Counted from the first letter of the stretch, positions 1 through 9,064 are shown. The stretch: 64,000 bases of DNA from UBA695 sp042691655 (GCA_042691655.1 CP170506.1:3162001-3226000); one strand, 5' to 3'. Numbers and translations are program-made. Notes: generated by a model from the letters alone, not told the origin.

Positions 1-1514
1 AACCGAGCCTCAAGCAAGCCGCCATCGTCTTCGAGGTGCCCACCTCCATGGCCCTCGCCTTCTCGCTGGTGGTCTTCCCGCTGGTCTACCCCCAGCCCCC
101 GCAACTCCTGAGCGCCATCATCGGGGCCGCCTCCTTGATCCCGGCCATCCTGATCCTGCGCCGCCTCATCGACCGCCACCTCTTCCCGGTCCTCAACCTG
201 CTCGTCGTCTTTTACTTCGTCGATCAACTGCGCACCGTCGCCAGCGGCTTCCCCATCGCCGCGCGGCTCCTTTTCCTGCTGGAAATGGCAACGGGGTGCG
301 GCCTCCTGGGCTGGATGCTCTGGAGCAACCGCCGGGCCCCCGAGGGCCAAGCGCCCGCGGCCCAAGTCCGCACCCCCATCGTCGCCGTGAAGCTGGAGCT
401 GACCGCCTTTGCCGCCGCGCTTTTGGCCAACGCCATCGGCTGCGTCGATTTAGGCAACCTCGTTGGCAACGCCGCGCTCGGGAGCGCCTACGTGGCCGTC
501 ATCCTCTACGCCGCCACGCGCATCATCGACGGCGTCGTCATCGGCGCGCTCTCCATGGAGCCGCTTTCCACCCTCGGCGCCGTCCGGCACCACCGTTCCC
601 TTATCTGGCGGCGCACGCACCTCTGCGTCAAGGCGGCGGCGGTCGTACTCTGGGCCCTGGGCACGCTGGAACTGCTCGCGGTGAGCTCCAAGGCCCTGGG
701 GGCGCTCAAAGCATGCTTCTGGAAAGGCACGGATTTAACCGTCGTGGGCCAGGTCCTAGTTTTCGGCCTGGTCGTCTGGGCAGCCTTCCTGCTCTCGCGC
801 TTCATTCGCTTTGTGCTGGAAGAAGACTTCTACCCGCGCATGAAAATGGAGCGAGGCCTCTCCTACGCAGTCTCCACCGTGCTGCACTACACCGTGCTGC
901 TGGTCGGCTTCTCCGTGGCCGCCTCCAAGGTGGGGGTGGATATGACGAAGTTCACCATCCTCGTCTCTGCCTTCGGCGTCGGCATGGGCTTTGGGCTTCA
1001 GAACATCATCAACAACTTCGTCTCCGGCGTTATCCTGCTCTTCGAGCGCCCGGTGAAAGTGGGCGACGTGGTACAGCTCGACGCGGACACCTCCGGCGTG
1101 GTGGACCGCATCGGCATCCGCGCCAGCGTCATCCGCACGGGCAGCGGCTCGGAAATCATTCTTCCAAACGGCAAGCTGATCTCTGAACAGGTCATCAACT
1201 GGACCCTCTCCAACCGCCGTCGGAGCCTCGACCTCACCGTCAGCGTGGCCTACGGCACCGAACCGTGCCGGGTCATGGAATTGCTCAAAAAAATCGCCAC
1301 CGAACATCCCCTCATCTCCAAAGCTCCCGCCCCGAACGCGCTCCTCAGCCACCTAAAGGCCGACAGCCTGGAGTTCAAGCTCACCGCGTGGACTGACCGC
1401 ATCGAAGCCTGCGGACAAATCCACAGCGACCTGGCCGTCGCCATCCTGGCCGCGTTTGAAAAAGAGGGCATCCACCGACCCTCGCCCGCCGCCGCCGTCC
1501 CCGTTACCGCGTAA
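1..1514 (+). CDS. MscS-family mechanosensitive ion channel (5' truncated by window)
   Basis: Small-conductance mechanosensitive channel of the inner membrane, which releases solutes on hypo-osmotic shock. The reading frame (codons from base 3) is open to the window edge, so the true start lies outside; the GTG at 36 is only the first possible start inside. The visible part has a series of hydrophobic segments, then the MscS pore/beta region: the TM3-like Gly/Ala-rich stretch with GVGMGFGLQNIINNFVSG, followed by ERPVKVGDVV and a C-terminal cytoplasmic alpha/beta domain containing ILPNGKLISEQVINW. These are the standard MscS signature elements. The long multi-TM N-terminus suggests a larger MscS variant (MscK/YbiO/YnaI type), but which subfamily cannot be told from this fragment. 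Confidence 0.9.
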   Translation, partial: PSLKQAAIVFEVPTSMALAFSLVVFPLVYPQPPQLLSAIIGAASLIPAILILRRLIDRHLFPVLNLLVVFYFVDQLRTVASGFPIAARLLFLLEMATGCGLLGWMLWSNRRAPEGQAPAAQVRTPIVAVKLELTAFAAALLANAIGCVDLGNLVGNAALGSAYVAVILYAATRIIDGVVIGALSMEPLSTLGAVRHHRSLIWRRTHLCVKAAAVVLWALGTLELLAVSSKALGALKACFWKGTDLTVVGQVLVFGLVVWAAFLLSRFIRFVLEEDFYPRMKMERGLSYAVSTVLHYTVLLVGFSVAASKVGVDMTKFTILVSAFGVGMGFGLQNIINNFVSGVILLFERPVKVGDVVQLDADTSGVVDRIGIRASVIRTGSGSEIILPNGKLISEQVINWTLSNRRRSLDLTVSVAYGTEPCRVMELLKKIATEHPLISKAPAPNALLSHLKADSLEFKLTAWTDRIEACGQIHSDLAVAILAAFEKEGIHRPSPAAAVPVTA

Positions 1515-1530
1515 TATTCACTCCTTTAAC

Positions 1531-2349
1531 ATGAGCACACCCATTGATGAACTCCGCCAGATCGTCGCCCGCCTCCGCGCCCCCGGCGGCTGTCCCTGGG
1601 ACCGCGAACAGACCCATCTTTCCCTGCGCGGCGATATGATCGAAGAGGCTTACGAGACCGTCGAGGCCATCGAAGAAGCTCGCGACGCCCACCTTTGCGA
1701 GGAGCTTGGCGACGTCCTGCTCCAGGTCGTCATGCACAGCCAGATGGCCGCCGAGGAAGGCCGCTTCACCTTCGACGACGTAGCCCAGGGCATCTCCGCC
1801 AAGCTGATCCGCCGCCACCCGCATGTCTTCGGCGACGCCGAGGCCGCCGACTCCGAAGCCGTGCTCAAAAACTGGGACGAGATCAAGCGCCAGGAAAAAG
1901 GCAACACCCACACCTCCCTTCTCGACGGCGTATCCGGCGGGCTCCCGGCGCTGCTTCACGCCGAGAAGGTCACCAAGCGCGCCGCGCGAGCCGGTTTCGA
2001 CTGGGAAAACCCCGTGCAGGTCGTCGGCAAGATCCGCGAGGAACTGGCCGAAACCGAGGAAGCCATCGGCCTGGGCGACCCGAAGAAGATCGAAGAGGAA
2101 ATGGGCGACCTGCTTTTCGCCACCGTCAATTTCGCCCGCAAACTGAAGGTCGAGCCGGAAGTCGCCCTGCGTCAGGCCACCGGCAAATTCAGCCGCCGCT
2201 TCCGCGCACTCGAAACCGCCCTCAAAGAGCGGGGCCGCAAACCCGAGGACTGCACGCTGGCGGAAATGGACCTCATCTGGGACGAAATCAAGCGCCAGGA
2301 GAACCAGCCCCCATGCCAGCCCTCGATCGACGAGGCCGCAAAGGAATAG
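1531..2349 (+). CDS. mazG: Nucleoside triphosphate pyrophosphohydrolase MazG
   Basis: Hydrolyses (d)NTPs to NMP and pyrophosphate; a cytosolic house-cleaning enzyme. The 272-residue length and two MazG domains match the full-length family. The first domain has the metal-binding EEAYE (about 38-42) and EELGD (57-61) motifs. The second has EELAE and EEEMGD near 180-205. The conserved GCPWD near residue 20 marks the usual N-terminus. The ATG at 1531 was chosen because it gives the canonical N-terminus; a longer in-frame start would run back into the MscS gene. It lies 16 bp after the MscS stop and may be co-transcribed with it. Confidence 0.95.
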   Translation: MSTPIDELRQIVARLRAPGGCPWDREQTHLSLRGDMIEEAYETVEAIEEARDAHLCEELGDVLLQVVMHSQMAAEEGRFTFDDVAQGISAKLIRRHPHVFGDAEAADSEAVLKNWDEIKRQEKGNTHTSLLDGVSGGLPALLHAEKVTKRAARAGFDWENPVQVVGKIREELAETEEAIGLGDPKKIEEEMGDLLFATVNFARKLKVEPEVALRQATGKFSRRFRALETALKERGRKPEDCTLAEMDLIWDEIKRQENQPPCQPSIDEAAKE

Positions 2350-2381
2350 CGGCTTTTAGGCTCGCTCAGCAAAAACCAAAA

Positions 2382-2408
2382 CGGGGGAAGGGTTCACCCC
2401 TCCCCCCG
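2382..2408 (-). terminator. Rho-independent terminator of the superoxide dismutase gene
   Basis: GGGGGAAGGG at 2383-2392 faces CCCCTCCCCCC at 2397-2407. On the minus strand the hairpin is followed by GTTTTGGTTTTT, so it fits termination of the superoxide dismutase transcript. It sits between convergent mazG and sod and may also block mazG read-through. Confidence 0.6.
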
Positions 2409-2440
2409 CCCGCAAAAGCGTTGGTATTTGACGTTAACTT

Positions 2441-3070
2441 CTACTTCACCGCAGCGGCGTAAAGTTCCTCCACCACGGGCCAGTTCACCACATTCCACCA
2501 AGCCTTGAGGTAATCCGGGCGGCGGTTCTGGTAGAGCAGGTAATAGGCGTGTTCCCAGACATCCACGACCAGGATGGGCGTGCCGGGCACGTCGGTAATA
2601 CCGGCCATGATCGGGCTATCCTGGTTAGGCGTGGAGACAATGGCGAGGGACTTGTCGGCCTTCACGATCAGCCAAGCCCAGCCGCTGCCAAAGCGCGTGG
2701 CCCCGGCGGTCTGGAGCTTCTCCTGGAACGCCTCGAAGCTGCCGAAAGCCGCGTCGATGGCCGCAGCCAGCGGGCCGGAGGGCTTGCCGCCGCTATTGGG
2801 GCCGAGCACCTTCCAGTAAAAATTGTGGTTCCACACCCCGCCGCCATTATTGCGGATCGGCGTGCGATAGGCCTCCGGAACGGCAGGCAGATCGCGGAGG
2901 AGTTCGTCGAGCGATTTCCCCTCGATCTCCGGCTTGTCTTTAACCGCATTGTTGAAATTGGCAACGTAAGTCGCGTGATGCTTATCGTGGTGGATTTCCA
3001 CCGTGCGAGCGTCGATGTACGGTTCGAGCGCAGTGTAACTGTATGGGAGAGGAGCAAGTTCGTAAGCCAT
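2441..3070 (-). CDS. sodA: Superoxide dismutase, Fe/Mn family (Mn-type residues)
   Basis: Dismutates superoxide to oxygen and hydrogen peroxide in the cytoplasm. The 209 residues are the usual family length. Metal-ligand regions are visible: His27 in the EIHHDKHH segment, the His of GGVWNHNFYW, and Asp/His of DVWEHAYYLLYQNRRPDY. Two discriminator positions point to manganese: Gly replaces the Fe-type Gln in the NNGGGVWNH segment, and Gln is present in NQDSP. That assignment is inference. The gene is single, convergent with mazG and divergent from the small membrane protein at 3.3 kb. A G/C-rich hairpin after the stop fits a terminator. Confidence 0.95.
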   Translation of the reverse strand: MAYELAPLPYSYTALEPYIDARTVEIHHDKHHATYVANFNNAVKDKPEIEGKSLDELLRDLPAVPEAYRTPIRNNGGGVWNHNFYWKVLGPNSGGKPSGPLAAAIDAAFGSFEAFQEKLQTAGATRFGSGWAWLIVKADKSLAIVSTPNQDSPIMAGITDVPGTPILVVDVWEHAYYLLYQNRRPDYLKAWWNVVNWPVVEELYAAAVK

Positions 3071-3322
3071 AGGTATCTTCTCTTGATTGCGTGTATGCTT
3101 GATGGGTTGACGGATTTACCAAGCGAGCCATCCAGCTCGTTTACAGGCCGAGAATGCCTGATTTTTCCACCGATGCAAGAGGGTAGAGAAGTCTTTTCCC
3201 GTGCATAGGAATTGTGGGAATTCGGGCAGGCGTCCTTTACTGACATCATCTTCTTCCGTGTGATGAATGATTCTGTTCACGCCGCAGGAAAACATTCCAC
3301 CATCGCTGTAACTTCAGTATAA

Positions 3323-3658
3323 ATGCGAACCGAGATGAGCACCCCGATGGAAAAACGTTCGCTGGGTTTCTACGCAAAGGAATACCGCAAATACCTGATA
3401 CCCGTGTGGCTGTTCCCCGCGTACTTTATCGCTTGGGGGGTCACCACCGAGACGCTGAAACCAAGACACTTGCTGATTTGGTTTTTCCTTACCGTTGCTC
3501 CTGTATTTTTTGGCACCGAAGTTTGGGCGGTGAGAGCCCGTAAACACATGCCGTATTGGAACTTCGTATTTCTCGCCCTGGTAATCCCCTTCTTGATATT
3601 CGTGGCGATTGCGTTGGCTCTGGCTATTGCGCAAACGCATTACGAGATCCAGCGTTAG
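3323..3658 (+). CDS. Small hypothetical membrane protein
   Basis: No family recognised. The predicted 111 residues have a short basic N-terminus (MEKRS, YAKEYRKY) and three hydrophobic segments: about 25-42, 47-68 and 77-100. It would be an inner-membrane protein with little soluble mass. An alternative ATG at 3335 gives MSTPMEKR; neither start has a convincing Shine-Dalgarno. It lies between the divergent superoxide dismutase gene and the convergent yccF-like gene and belongs to no obvious operon. The clean hydrophobic periodicity argues that it is real. Confidence 0.55.
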   Translation: MRTEMSTPMEKRSLGFYAKEYRKYLIPVWLFPAYFIAWGVTTETLKPRHLLIWFFLTVAPVFFGTEVWAVRARKHMPYWNFVFLALVIPFLIFVAIALALAIAQTHYEIQR

Positions 3659-3693
3659 CAAACCTCCCGTAACGGCGCAGGCAACAAAGGACC

Positions 3694-4143
3694 CTATCCC
3701 CTGTTCTGCGCGCGCAAGATCCGATCCGCCTGCGCCCGATTCAGCGCCTCCGCTACCTCTGAGGAAACGGTTCGCTTCCCCAGCGGCGCAAAGCAGATAC
3801 CGGCCAGCTTGAAGTGAGCCAAGCCAAAGGGGATCCCCACGATGGAGGTCAGGCAGGCGAGCCCTGCAAGGACGTGGGCGATAGCGAGCCAGATCCCGGC
3901 CAGGATGATCCAGAGAAAGTTGACCAACCCGGTCCCAGGGATCACCACTTCACCCATCAACTCTGCGTCCACCAACCGACGCCCAAAAGGGAACGCGGCA
4001 AACCCGGCGATGCGAAAGGCAGCCACGGCAAAGGGCAGCCCGACCACCGTCAACGCAAGCAACCCGCCAGCGATAATCCACAGAGCGGCAGCAACGATGC
4101 CGCCCCCAAACAGAAACCAGAGAAGATTAAGGGCTAATTTCAT
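3694..4143 (-). CDS. yccF: YccF-family inner membrane protein
   Basis: The 149-residue product matches the size and pattern of E. coli YccF (148 aa): an N-terminal LALNLLWFLFGGG segment, paired hydrophobic helices, GxGLVNFLWIILAGIWLAIAH, and a C-terminal SIVGIPFGLAHFKLA followed by PLGKRTVSSE. The family is an inner-membrane protein of unclear function. The start at 4143 (MKLALN) was preferred over a longer frame because it aligns with the family N-terminus; the extra 19 residues of the longer frame look like non-coding sequence. Convergent with the small membrane protein gene. Confidence 0.85.
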   Translation of the reverse strand: MKLALNLLWFLFGGGIVAAALWIIAGGLLALTVVGLPFAVAAFRIAGFAAFPFGRRLVDAELMGEVVIPGTGLVNFLWIILAGIWLAIAHVLAGLACLTSIVGIPFGLAHFKLAGICFAPLGKRTVSSEVAEALNRAQADRILRAQNRG

Positions 4144-4270
4144 AGGACCAAGATCGCCGATAATCGGTTGGACATCAACCCCGTCGAATCCAGTGGCCAT
4201 CCCCAGAAAATGAAAGATGTTTTTCGCCTTATACGACTTATACCAGTTATACGGTCACTTTGGTTTTTTA

Positions 4271-4337
4271 TCAGGAACTCATGAACTCAGGAAAAGAAAC
4301 AAAGTTCTGTCTTTTTCCTGAGTTCCTGAGTTCCTGA
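4271..4337. repeat. TCAGGAACT-family repeat, inverted pair (copy 1)
   Basis: TCAGGAACTCATGAACTCAG followed by GAAAAG at 4271-4296 is mirrored at 4311-4337 by CTTTTTCCTGAGTTCCTGAG plus TTCCTGA, forming a long hairpin. It occupies the middle of the 335-bp gene-free stretch between yccF and the pilus ATPase operon. The remainder of that stretch holds only a short hairpin (4434-4456). Confidence 0.85.
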
Positions 4338-4433
4338 TTAACCTAAGTAACTGTAAAAATGGTATTACTGGTCCAGATTCGTAACGAGAACTAGAGAACC
4401 AAAAACGACCTGCCCGAGGCGGCGCGCGAAGCC

Positions 4434-4456
4434 GACGCTATCGCGCGGTAGCGCGT
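4434..4456. terminator. Short hairpin downstream of the pilus ATPase operon
   Basis: CGCTA and TAGCG flank a TCGCGCGG loop just beyond the stop of the last ATPase gene (4479). There is no T-tract, so this is only a possible terminator or RNA-stabilising hairpin. Confidence 0.3.
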
Positions 4457-4478
4457 AATGGATCAAACGTCACGTTTG

Positions 4479-6164
4479 TTAGGTGTATTTTAGGACCTCT
4501 TCGATCGTGGTCTCGCCATCGTAAATACTGCGTAGACCGTCCTCGCGCAGCGTTTGCATCCCCAGCTCAATCGCCTTCTGGCGCAGCACCACACTCGGAG
4601 CGCGCTCATTGATCAGATCGCGAATCGGGTCCGTCACATTCAGCAACTCATAGATCCCCTTCCGGCCCTTGTAACCCGTGTGATTGCAGGCCTCGCAGCC
4701 CTTGCCGTAGTAGAAATTCTTATCGCCAATATCGTGCGGCGAAAGACCCAGCTGCGAAAGCACCGCCTCATTCGGCTCATACGGCGTACGGCACTTCGGG
4801 CAAATGCGGCGGATCAGCCGTTGCGCCAGCACCGCCTCCAGCGAAGCCGAAATCATAAACGGCTCCACCCCCATATCAATCAAACGCGTCACCGCGCCCG
4901 GAGCGTCATTCGTGTGCAGCGTCGTAAACACCAAATGGCCCGTCAGCGAAGCTTGGATCGAGATTTGCGCCGTCTCCACATCGCGCGTCTCACCCACCAT
5001 GATCCGGTCCGGATCCTGACGCAAAAACGCGCGCAGCGCCCGGCCGAAAGTCAGCCCGATGCTCTCCTGGATCGGTATCTGCATGATCCCCTCGATGTCG
5101 TATTCCACCGGGTCCTCAGCGGTGAGGATCTTGGAATCCATCGTGTTGATCTGGTTAAGGCAGGCGTAAAGCGTCGTCGTCTTGCCGGAACCGGTCGGGC
5201 CCGTAACGATGAAAATGCCATTGGGCTTCTCGATCGTTTCGAGAATGTAATTGTAAATATATTCCGGCATCCCGAGCGCTTTCAGGCTCAGGTTCACCGT
5301 CGCGCGGTCGAGCACGCGCAACACCACACTTTCGCCGAACTGCGTCGGCAGCGAAGAGACACGGAGATCGACCTGGCGGCCTGCAGTGGTTAGCTGGATG
5401 CGGCCGTCCTGCGGCAACCGGCGCTCGGCGATATTCATATTCGCCATAACCTTGATGCGCGAAATGATCGGCAGGGCTAGGTGCACGGGCGGGGGGGCCA
5501 TCTCGTAGAGCGCGCCGTCCACGCGGTAGCGGATCTTGAACTCCGTCTCGAACGGCTCGAAGTGAATGTCGCTCGCTCGGTCAGCGATGGCCTGGGCCAG
5601 AATGAGATCGACGTAGCGGATGATCGGCGTGGCGTTGGCCTCCTCCTCCATCGCGCGGGCGTCGAGATTCTGTTCGCCGCCGCCGAACTCAACATCGCCG
5701 CCCAGCTCGGCCAGGACGTCGTTCAAGTTGGCGGAATCGCTGCCGTAGCTGCTCTGGATGAGGTTCTGGATGTAGCCGATCTGGGCCACCACCACGTAGA
5801 TGTCGCGGCCCAAGGCAAAGCGGATGTCTTCCTGGATCTGGCTGTTGAGCGGGTCGATGAGGGCCAGCGTCACCGAGGCGCCGTTCATGCCGATGGGCAG
5901 CGCGCCGTGCATCCGGGCGAGGCTGGCGGGCACCAGCGCGAGGATTTCAGCGGGCGGCTCGAACGAACTCAAGTCCACGTACTCCGTACCCAGGTAGGAG
6001 GCGATGCCCTGGTAGATCTGGTCCTCGGTCGTGATGCCCAGGTCGGTCAGGACGTCCACGATGGCTTTTCCCGAACTAAGGATTTCCGCCGTGATGTCAT
6101 CGACCTGGCTGCGATCAATGATTCCCCCGTCGACGAGAATTTCGATGACTTGATTTGCGTTCAT
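4479..6164 (-). CDS. GspE/PulE/PilB-family assembly ATPase (distal copy)
   Basis: Hexameric cytoplasmic ATPase that powers pilin or pseudopilin assembly in type IV pilus/type II secretion machines. The 561-residue protein has an N-terminal MshEN/T2SSE_N-like domain (about 1-150). It is followed by the motor domain: GPTGSGKTTT Walker A, an Asp box (ILTAEDPVEY), a Walker B-like MVGETRD, the His box LVFTTLHTND, and a CxxC zinc motif pair (CPKC, CEAC). The ATG at 6164 was chosen because it sits 5 bp after the pilT stop; longer reading would overlap pilT. It is the third gene of a pilB-pilT-pilB operon. Whether it serves pili or secretion cannot be told here. Confidence 0.92.
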   Translation of the reverse strand: MNANQVIEILVDGGIIDRSQVDDITAEILSSGKAIVDVLTDLGITTEDQIYQGIASYLGTEYVDLSSFEPPAEILALVPASLARMHGALPIGMNGASVTLALIDPLNSQIQEDIRFALGRDIYVVVAQIGYIQNLIQSSYGSDSANLNDVLAELGGDVEFGGGEQNLDARAMEEEANATPIIRYVDLILAQAIADRASDIHFEPFETEFKIRYRVDGALYEMAPPPVHLALPIISRIKVMANMNIAERRLPQDGRIQLTTAGRQVDLRVSSLPTQFGESVVLRVLDRATVNLSLKALGMPEYIYNYILETIEKPNGIFIVTGPTGSGKTTTLYACLNQINTMDSKILTAEDPVEYDIEGIMQIPIQESIGLTFGRALRAFLRQDPDRIMVGETRDVETAQISIQASLTGHLVFTTLHTNDAPGAVTRLIDMGVEPFMISASLEAVLAQRLIRRICPKCRTPYEPNEAVLSQLGLSPHDIGDKNFYYGKGCEACNHTGYKGRKGIYELLNVTDPIRDLINERAPSVVLRQKAIELGMQTLREDGLRSIYDGETTIEEVLKYT

Positions 6165-6169
6165 AGCTG

Positions 6170-7264
6170 CTAGGATTTTTGGGAAAGAGATTCGCGATGC
6201 TTCCGGACGGCGAGCTGGGCGGACAGTTCGCGGTCCTGGGATTTGTTCATGACCTCCTGGTAGGAAATAATGCCGCGCGAGTGGAGGTCCACGAGCGACT
6301 GCTCCAGCGAGATCATGCCTTCTTCCGCGCTGGTCTGGACCACCGTGGTGAGGCCGTAGGTTTTGTTCTCGCGGATGAGCGCGGCGACTGCCGGGGTGTT
6401 GATGAGAATTTCGAAAGCGGCCACGCGCCCCTTGCCATCGGCCCGGGGCACCAACACCTGCGAGATGACCGCCCGGAGCGTTGAGGCCAGCTGGATGCGC
6501 AGTTGATCCTGCTGCCCCGGCGGAAACGCGCCCACGACGCGGTCCACCGTGCGGGTGGCCCCGGTGGTGTGGAGCGTGGAGAAAATCAGGTGGCCGGTCT
6601 CGGCGGCGGTCACGGCGGCCTCCATGGTTTCGAGGTCGCGCATTTCGCCCACCAGCATTACGTCCGGGTCCTGGCGCAGGCCCCGGCGCAGGCCATCGGC
6701 GAAATCGGGCAGGTCCACGCCCACTTCGCGCTGGTTGATGACGCCGCACTTGTGCGAGTGAATGTACTCGATGGGGTCCTCGATAGTCAGGATGTGCCGG
6801 GGCGAGGTCTCGTTGATGATGTTGATCATGCTGGCCAGCGTCGTCGATTTGCCGGACCCGGTGGGTCCCGTGACGAGGATCAAGCCGCGCGGCAGGTCGA
6901 GGAGCTCGCGCACGAGGCTCGGGATGCCGATCTCCTCCAGCGTCATGAAGCGGCTGGGGAGCAGGCGGATGGCCGCCGCGCAGTTGCCCCGCTCGCGGTA
7001 GAGGTTCACGCGGAAACGCTGCTCGCGGAAGGTGAGGGCGAAATCGGCGCTGCCTTCAGAGTTCAGGCGCTCGATCCAGTGCGGGCTCGGGGCCGCGGCC
7101 TTGGCGAAGGTCTCGGTGTCCTCGGGCGTCAACGTGGGGAGGTTGAGCGGCGTGAGCTTGCCTGCGAGACGCAGCACGGGCGGGATGCCGACGGAAATAT
7201 GGAGGTCCGAGGCCTCCTCGTCGATCATCAGCCGGAGCAAGTCTTCCAGGGGGGTGGCGGACAT
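6170..7264 (-). CDS. pilT: Type IV pilus twitching motility ATPase PilT
   Basis: Retraction ATPase of type IV pili, acting at the cytoplasmic base. The 364-residue length and lack of the extra N-terminal MshEN domain distinguish it from its PilB-like neighbours. It opens with the PilT-type EEASDLHISVG motif and carries GPTGSGKST (Walker A), ILTIEDPIEYIH (Asp box), DPDVMLVGEMRD (Walker B) and HLIFSTLHTTGA (His box). The family's AIRLLP and GLRQDPD motifs are present. The gene lies between two PilB-like genes with 5-bp gaps either side, so the three are almost certainly one transcript. Confidence 0.95.
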   Translation of the reverse strand: MSATPLEDLLRLMIDEEASDLHISVGIPPVLRLAGKLTPLNLPTLTPEDTETFAKAAAPSPHWIERLNSEGSADFALTFREQRFRVNLYRERGNCAAAIRLLPSRFMTLEEIGIPSLVRELLDLPRGLILVTGPTGSGKSTTLASMINIINETSPRHILTIEDPIEYIHSHKCGVINQREVGVDLPDFADGLRRGLRQDPDVMLVGEMRDLETMEAAVTAAETGHLIFSTLHTTGATRTVDRVVGAFPPGQQDQLRIQLASTLRAVISQVLVPRADGKGRVAAFEILINTPAVAALIRENKTYGLTTVVQTSAEEGMISLEQSLVDLHSRGIISYQEVMNKSQDRELSAQLAVRKHRESLSQKS

Positions 7265-7269
7265 GGTAC

Positions 7270-8943
7270 CTAGTTTGCGTCGGACATGGTGGCCGAGATG
7301 ACTTCGTCGGCGGTGGTGATCCCGGCGAGCACCTTGCGCACGCCGTCCTCGCGCAGGGTGCGCATGCCGAGCTCGCGTGCTCGCTTGCGCAGCTCCACGG
7401 TGGATGCGCCGTCGTTGATCATGTTGCGCACTTCGTCGTCGATCAGGAACATTTCGAAAATACCCACCCGGCCCTTGTAGCCGAGGTTACGGCAGGCGTC
7501 GCAGCCCTTGCCGCGCATGACGCTGGCCCCATCGAGCTGGGAGCGCTCCAGGCGCAGGCCGCGCAACTCGGCGTCGGTCAGCTCGTGCGGTACTTTGCAC
7601 TTCGGGCAGAGTTTGCGCACCAGGCGCTGGGCCACGATGGCGCGGATGGCGGAGGAAATCAGGAAGCGCTGGATGCCGATATCGGCCAAGCGGGCCACGG
7701 CGCTCGGGGCGTCGTTGGTGTGCAGGGTCGAGAAGACCAAGTGACCGGTCAAGGAGGCGTTGATGGCGATGCTGGCCGTCTCCATGTCTCGAATTTCACC
7801 GATCATGATGACGTTCGGGGCCTGGCGGAGCATGGACCGGAGCGCGGCGGGGAAGGTCATGCCGACGTCGGAATTGACCTGCACCTGGTTGATGCCGGGC
7901 ATTTGGTATTCCACCGGGTCCTCGACGGTGATGATCTTCCGGTCGGGCCGGTTGATGTGGTTCAAGCAGGCGTAAAGGGTCGTCGATTTACCGGACCCGG
8001 TGGGGCCCGTGACGAGGATGATGCCGTCGGGCAGGCCGATCAACTGCTCAAAGGTCGCCTGGTCATCGCTCAGGAAGCCCAACTGCGGGAGCCCCAGCTG
8101 GAGGCCCGTTTTGTCGAGAATACGCATGACGACGCTCTCGCCGTGGCTGGTCGGGATGGTCGAAACGCGCAGGTCGAGCTGGCTTTTGCCGATTTTGACC
8201 TGGATGCGGCCGTCTTGCGGAAGGCGTTTTTCGGCGATGCTCATCGAGCCGCTCATGATTTTGAGGCGGCTGACGATGGCCTGCTGGAGCTTCTTGGGCG
8301 GGCTGGGCATCTCGTGCAGCACGCCGTCCACGCGGAAGCGGACGCGGAATTCTTTCTCCAGCGGCTCCAGGTGAATATCACTGGCGCGCATCTTGTAGGC
8401 GTCCAGGAGCAGCATGGTCACGAGCTTGATGATGGGCGCGTCGCCCTCGTCGGAGGCCCCGGCTCCGGAGGCCCCGGCGTCGGTGATCTGGACGTCGCCC
8501 TGCTCGGCCTCCTCGGGGCCGTAGTATTTAAGGATCGCGGCCTGGATCTGGTCCGGCGCGGCGCAGACCCACTCCACGTCGCGGTTGATCAAATGGGTGA
8601 CGGTGTCGAACGTGTCGAAGTTGAGCGGGTCGCTCGTGGCCATCATGAGGCCCATCTCGACGTTGGCGATGGGGATGACCCTGTAGCGGCGGGCCACGTC
8701 GGCGGGGACGATCTCCAGCACGTCGGGGGTGATGACCATGTGCGAGAGGTCAACAAACTCCATGCTGTTGTTGGCTGCCAGCGCGCGCAGGACGTCGGTG
8801 CGGGAGACGAGCTCCTTGGCAATCAGCGTTTCGACGACACTTTCTCCGGATGCGGTTGCCGCCTGGGCTTCGTCCACCTGCTCCCGGGTGATCAGACAGG
8901 TATCCAGAAGCAGTTCGATGATGTAATCTTCGTTATTTGTCAC
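7270..8943 (-). CDS. pilB: GspE/PulE/PilB-family assembly ATPase (proximal copy)
   Basis: Extension ATPase for type IV pili or a type II-like secretion system. The 557 residues comprise an N-terminal MshEN-like region (about 1-160), then the motor domain with GPTGSGKST, TVEDPVEYQMPG, NVIMIGEIRDMETA, LVFSTLHTNDAPSA and the CPKC...CDAC zinc motifs. First gene of the three-ATPase operon reading leftward. It is clearly paralogous to the distal copy, sharing the same zinc-finger spacing and the TLREDG C-terminal motif, but differs throughout, so the pair is an old duplication. Calling it PilB and not the distal copy is a guess based on operon position. Confidence 0.92.
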   Translation of the reverse strand: MTNNEDYIIELLLDTCLITREQVDEAQAATASGESVVETLIAKELVSRTDVLRALAANNSMEFVDLSHMVITPDVLEIVPADVARRYRVIPIANVEMGLMMATSDPLNFDTFDTVTHLINRDVEWVCAAPDQIQAAILKYYGPEEAEQGDVQITDAGASGAGASDEGDAPIIKLVTMLLLDAYKMRASDIHLEPLEKEFRVRFRVDGVLHEMPSPPKKLQQAIVSRLKIMSGSMSIAEKRLPQDGRIQVKIGKSQLDLRVSTIPTSHGESVVMRILDKTGLQLGLPQLGFLSDDQATFEQLIGLPDGIILVTGPTGSGKSTTLYACLNHINRPDRKIITVEDPVEYQMPGINQVQVNSDVGMTFPAALRSMLRQAPNVIMIGEIRDMETASIAINASLTGHLVFSTLHTNDAPSAVARLADIGIQRFLISSAIRAIVAQRLVRKLCPKCKVPHELTDAELRGLRLERSQLDGASVMRGKGCDACRNLGYKGRVGIFEMFLIDDEVRNMINDGASTVELRKRARELGMRTLREDGVRKVLAGITTADEVISATMSDAN

Positions 8944-9064
8944 GGGGGAAAAGGATGTAACCCGACCAACCTAGGGGCCTGTTCCGAAGATGTCAACGTT
9001 CTGTGGTGGTAGAAAAACAGGGCGCTTCCTACGGAAATTCCCCGATCCCGCCAGGGGGAGGGGA

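Noticed and set aside
7585..9012. A 475-codon plus-strand frame opposite the proximal PilB-like gene
   Set aside because: High-GC shadow. The opposite strand encodes a complete ATPase with all motifs; this frame has no recognisable pattern.
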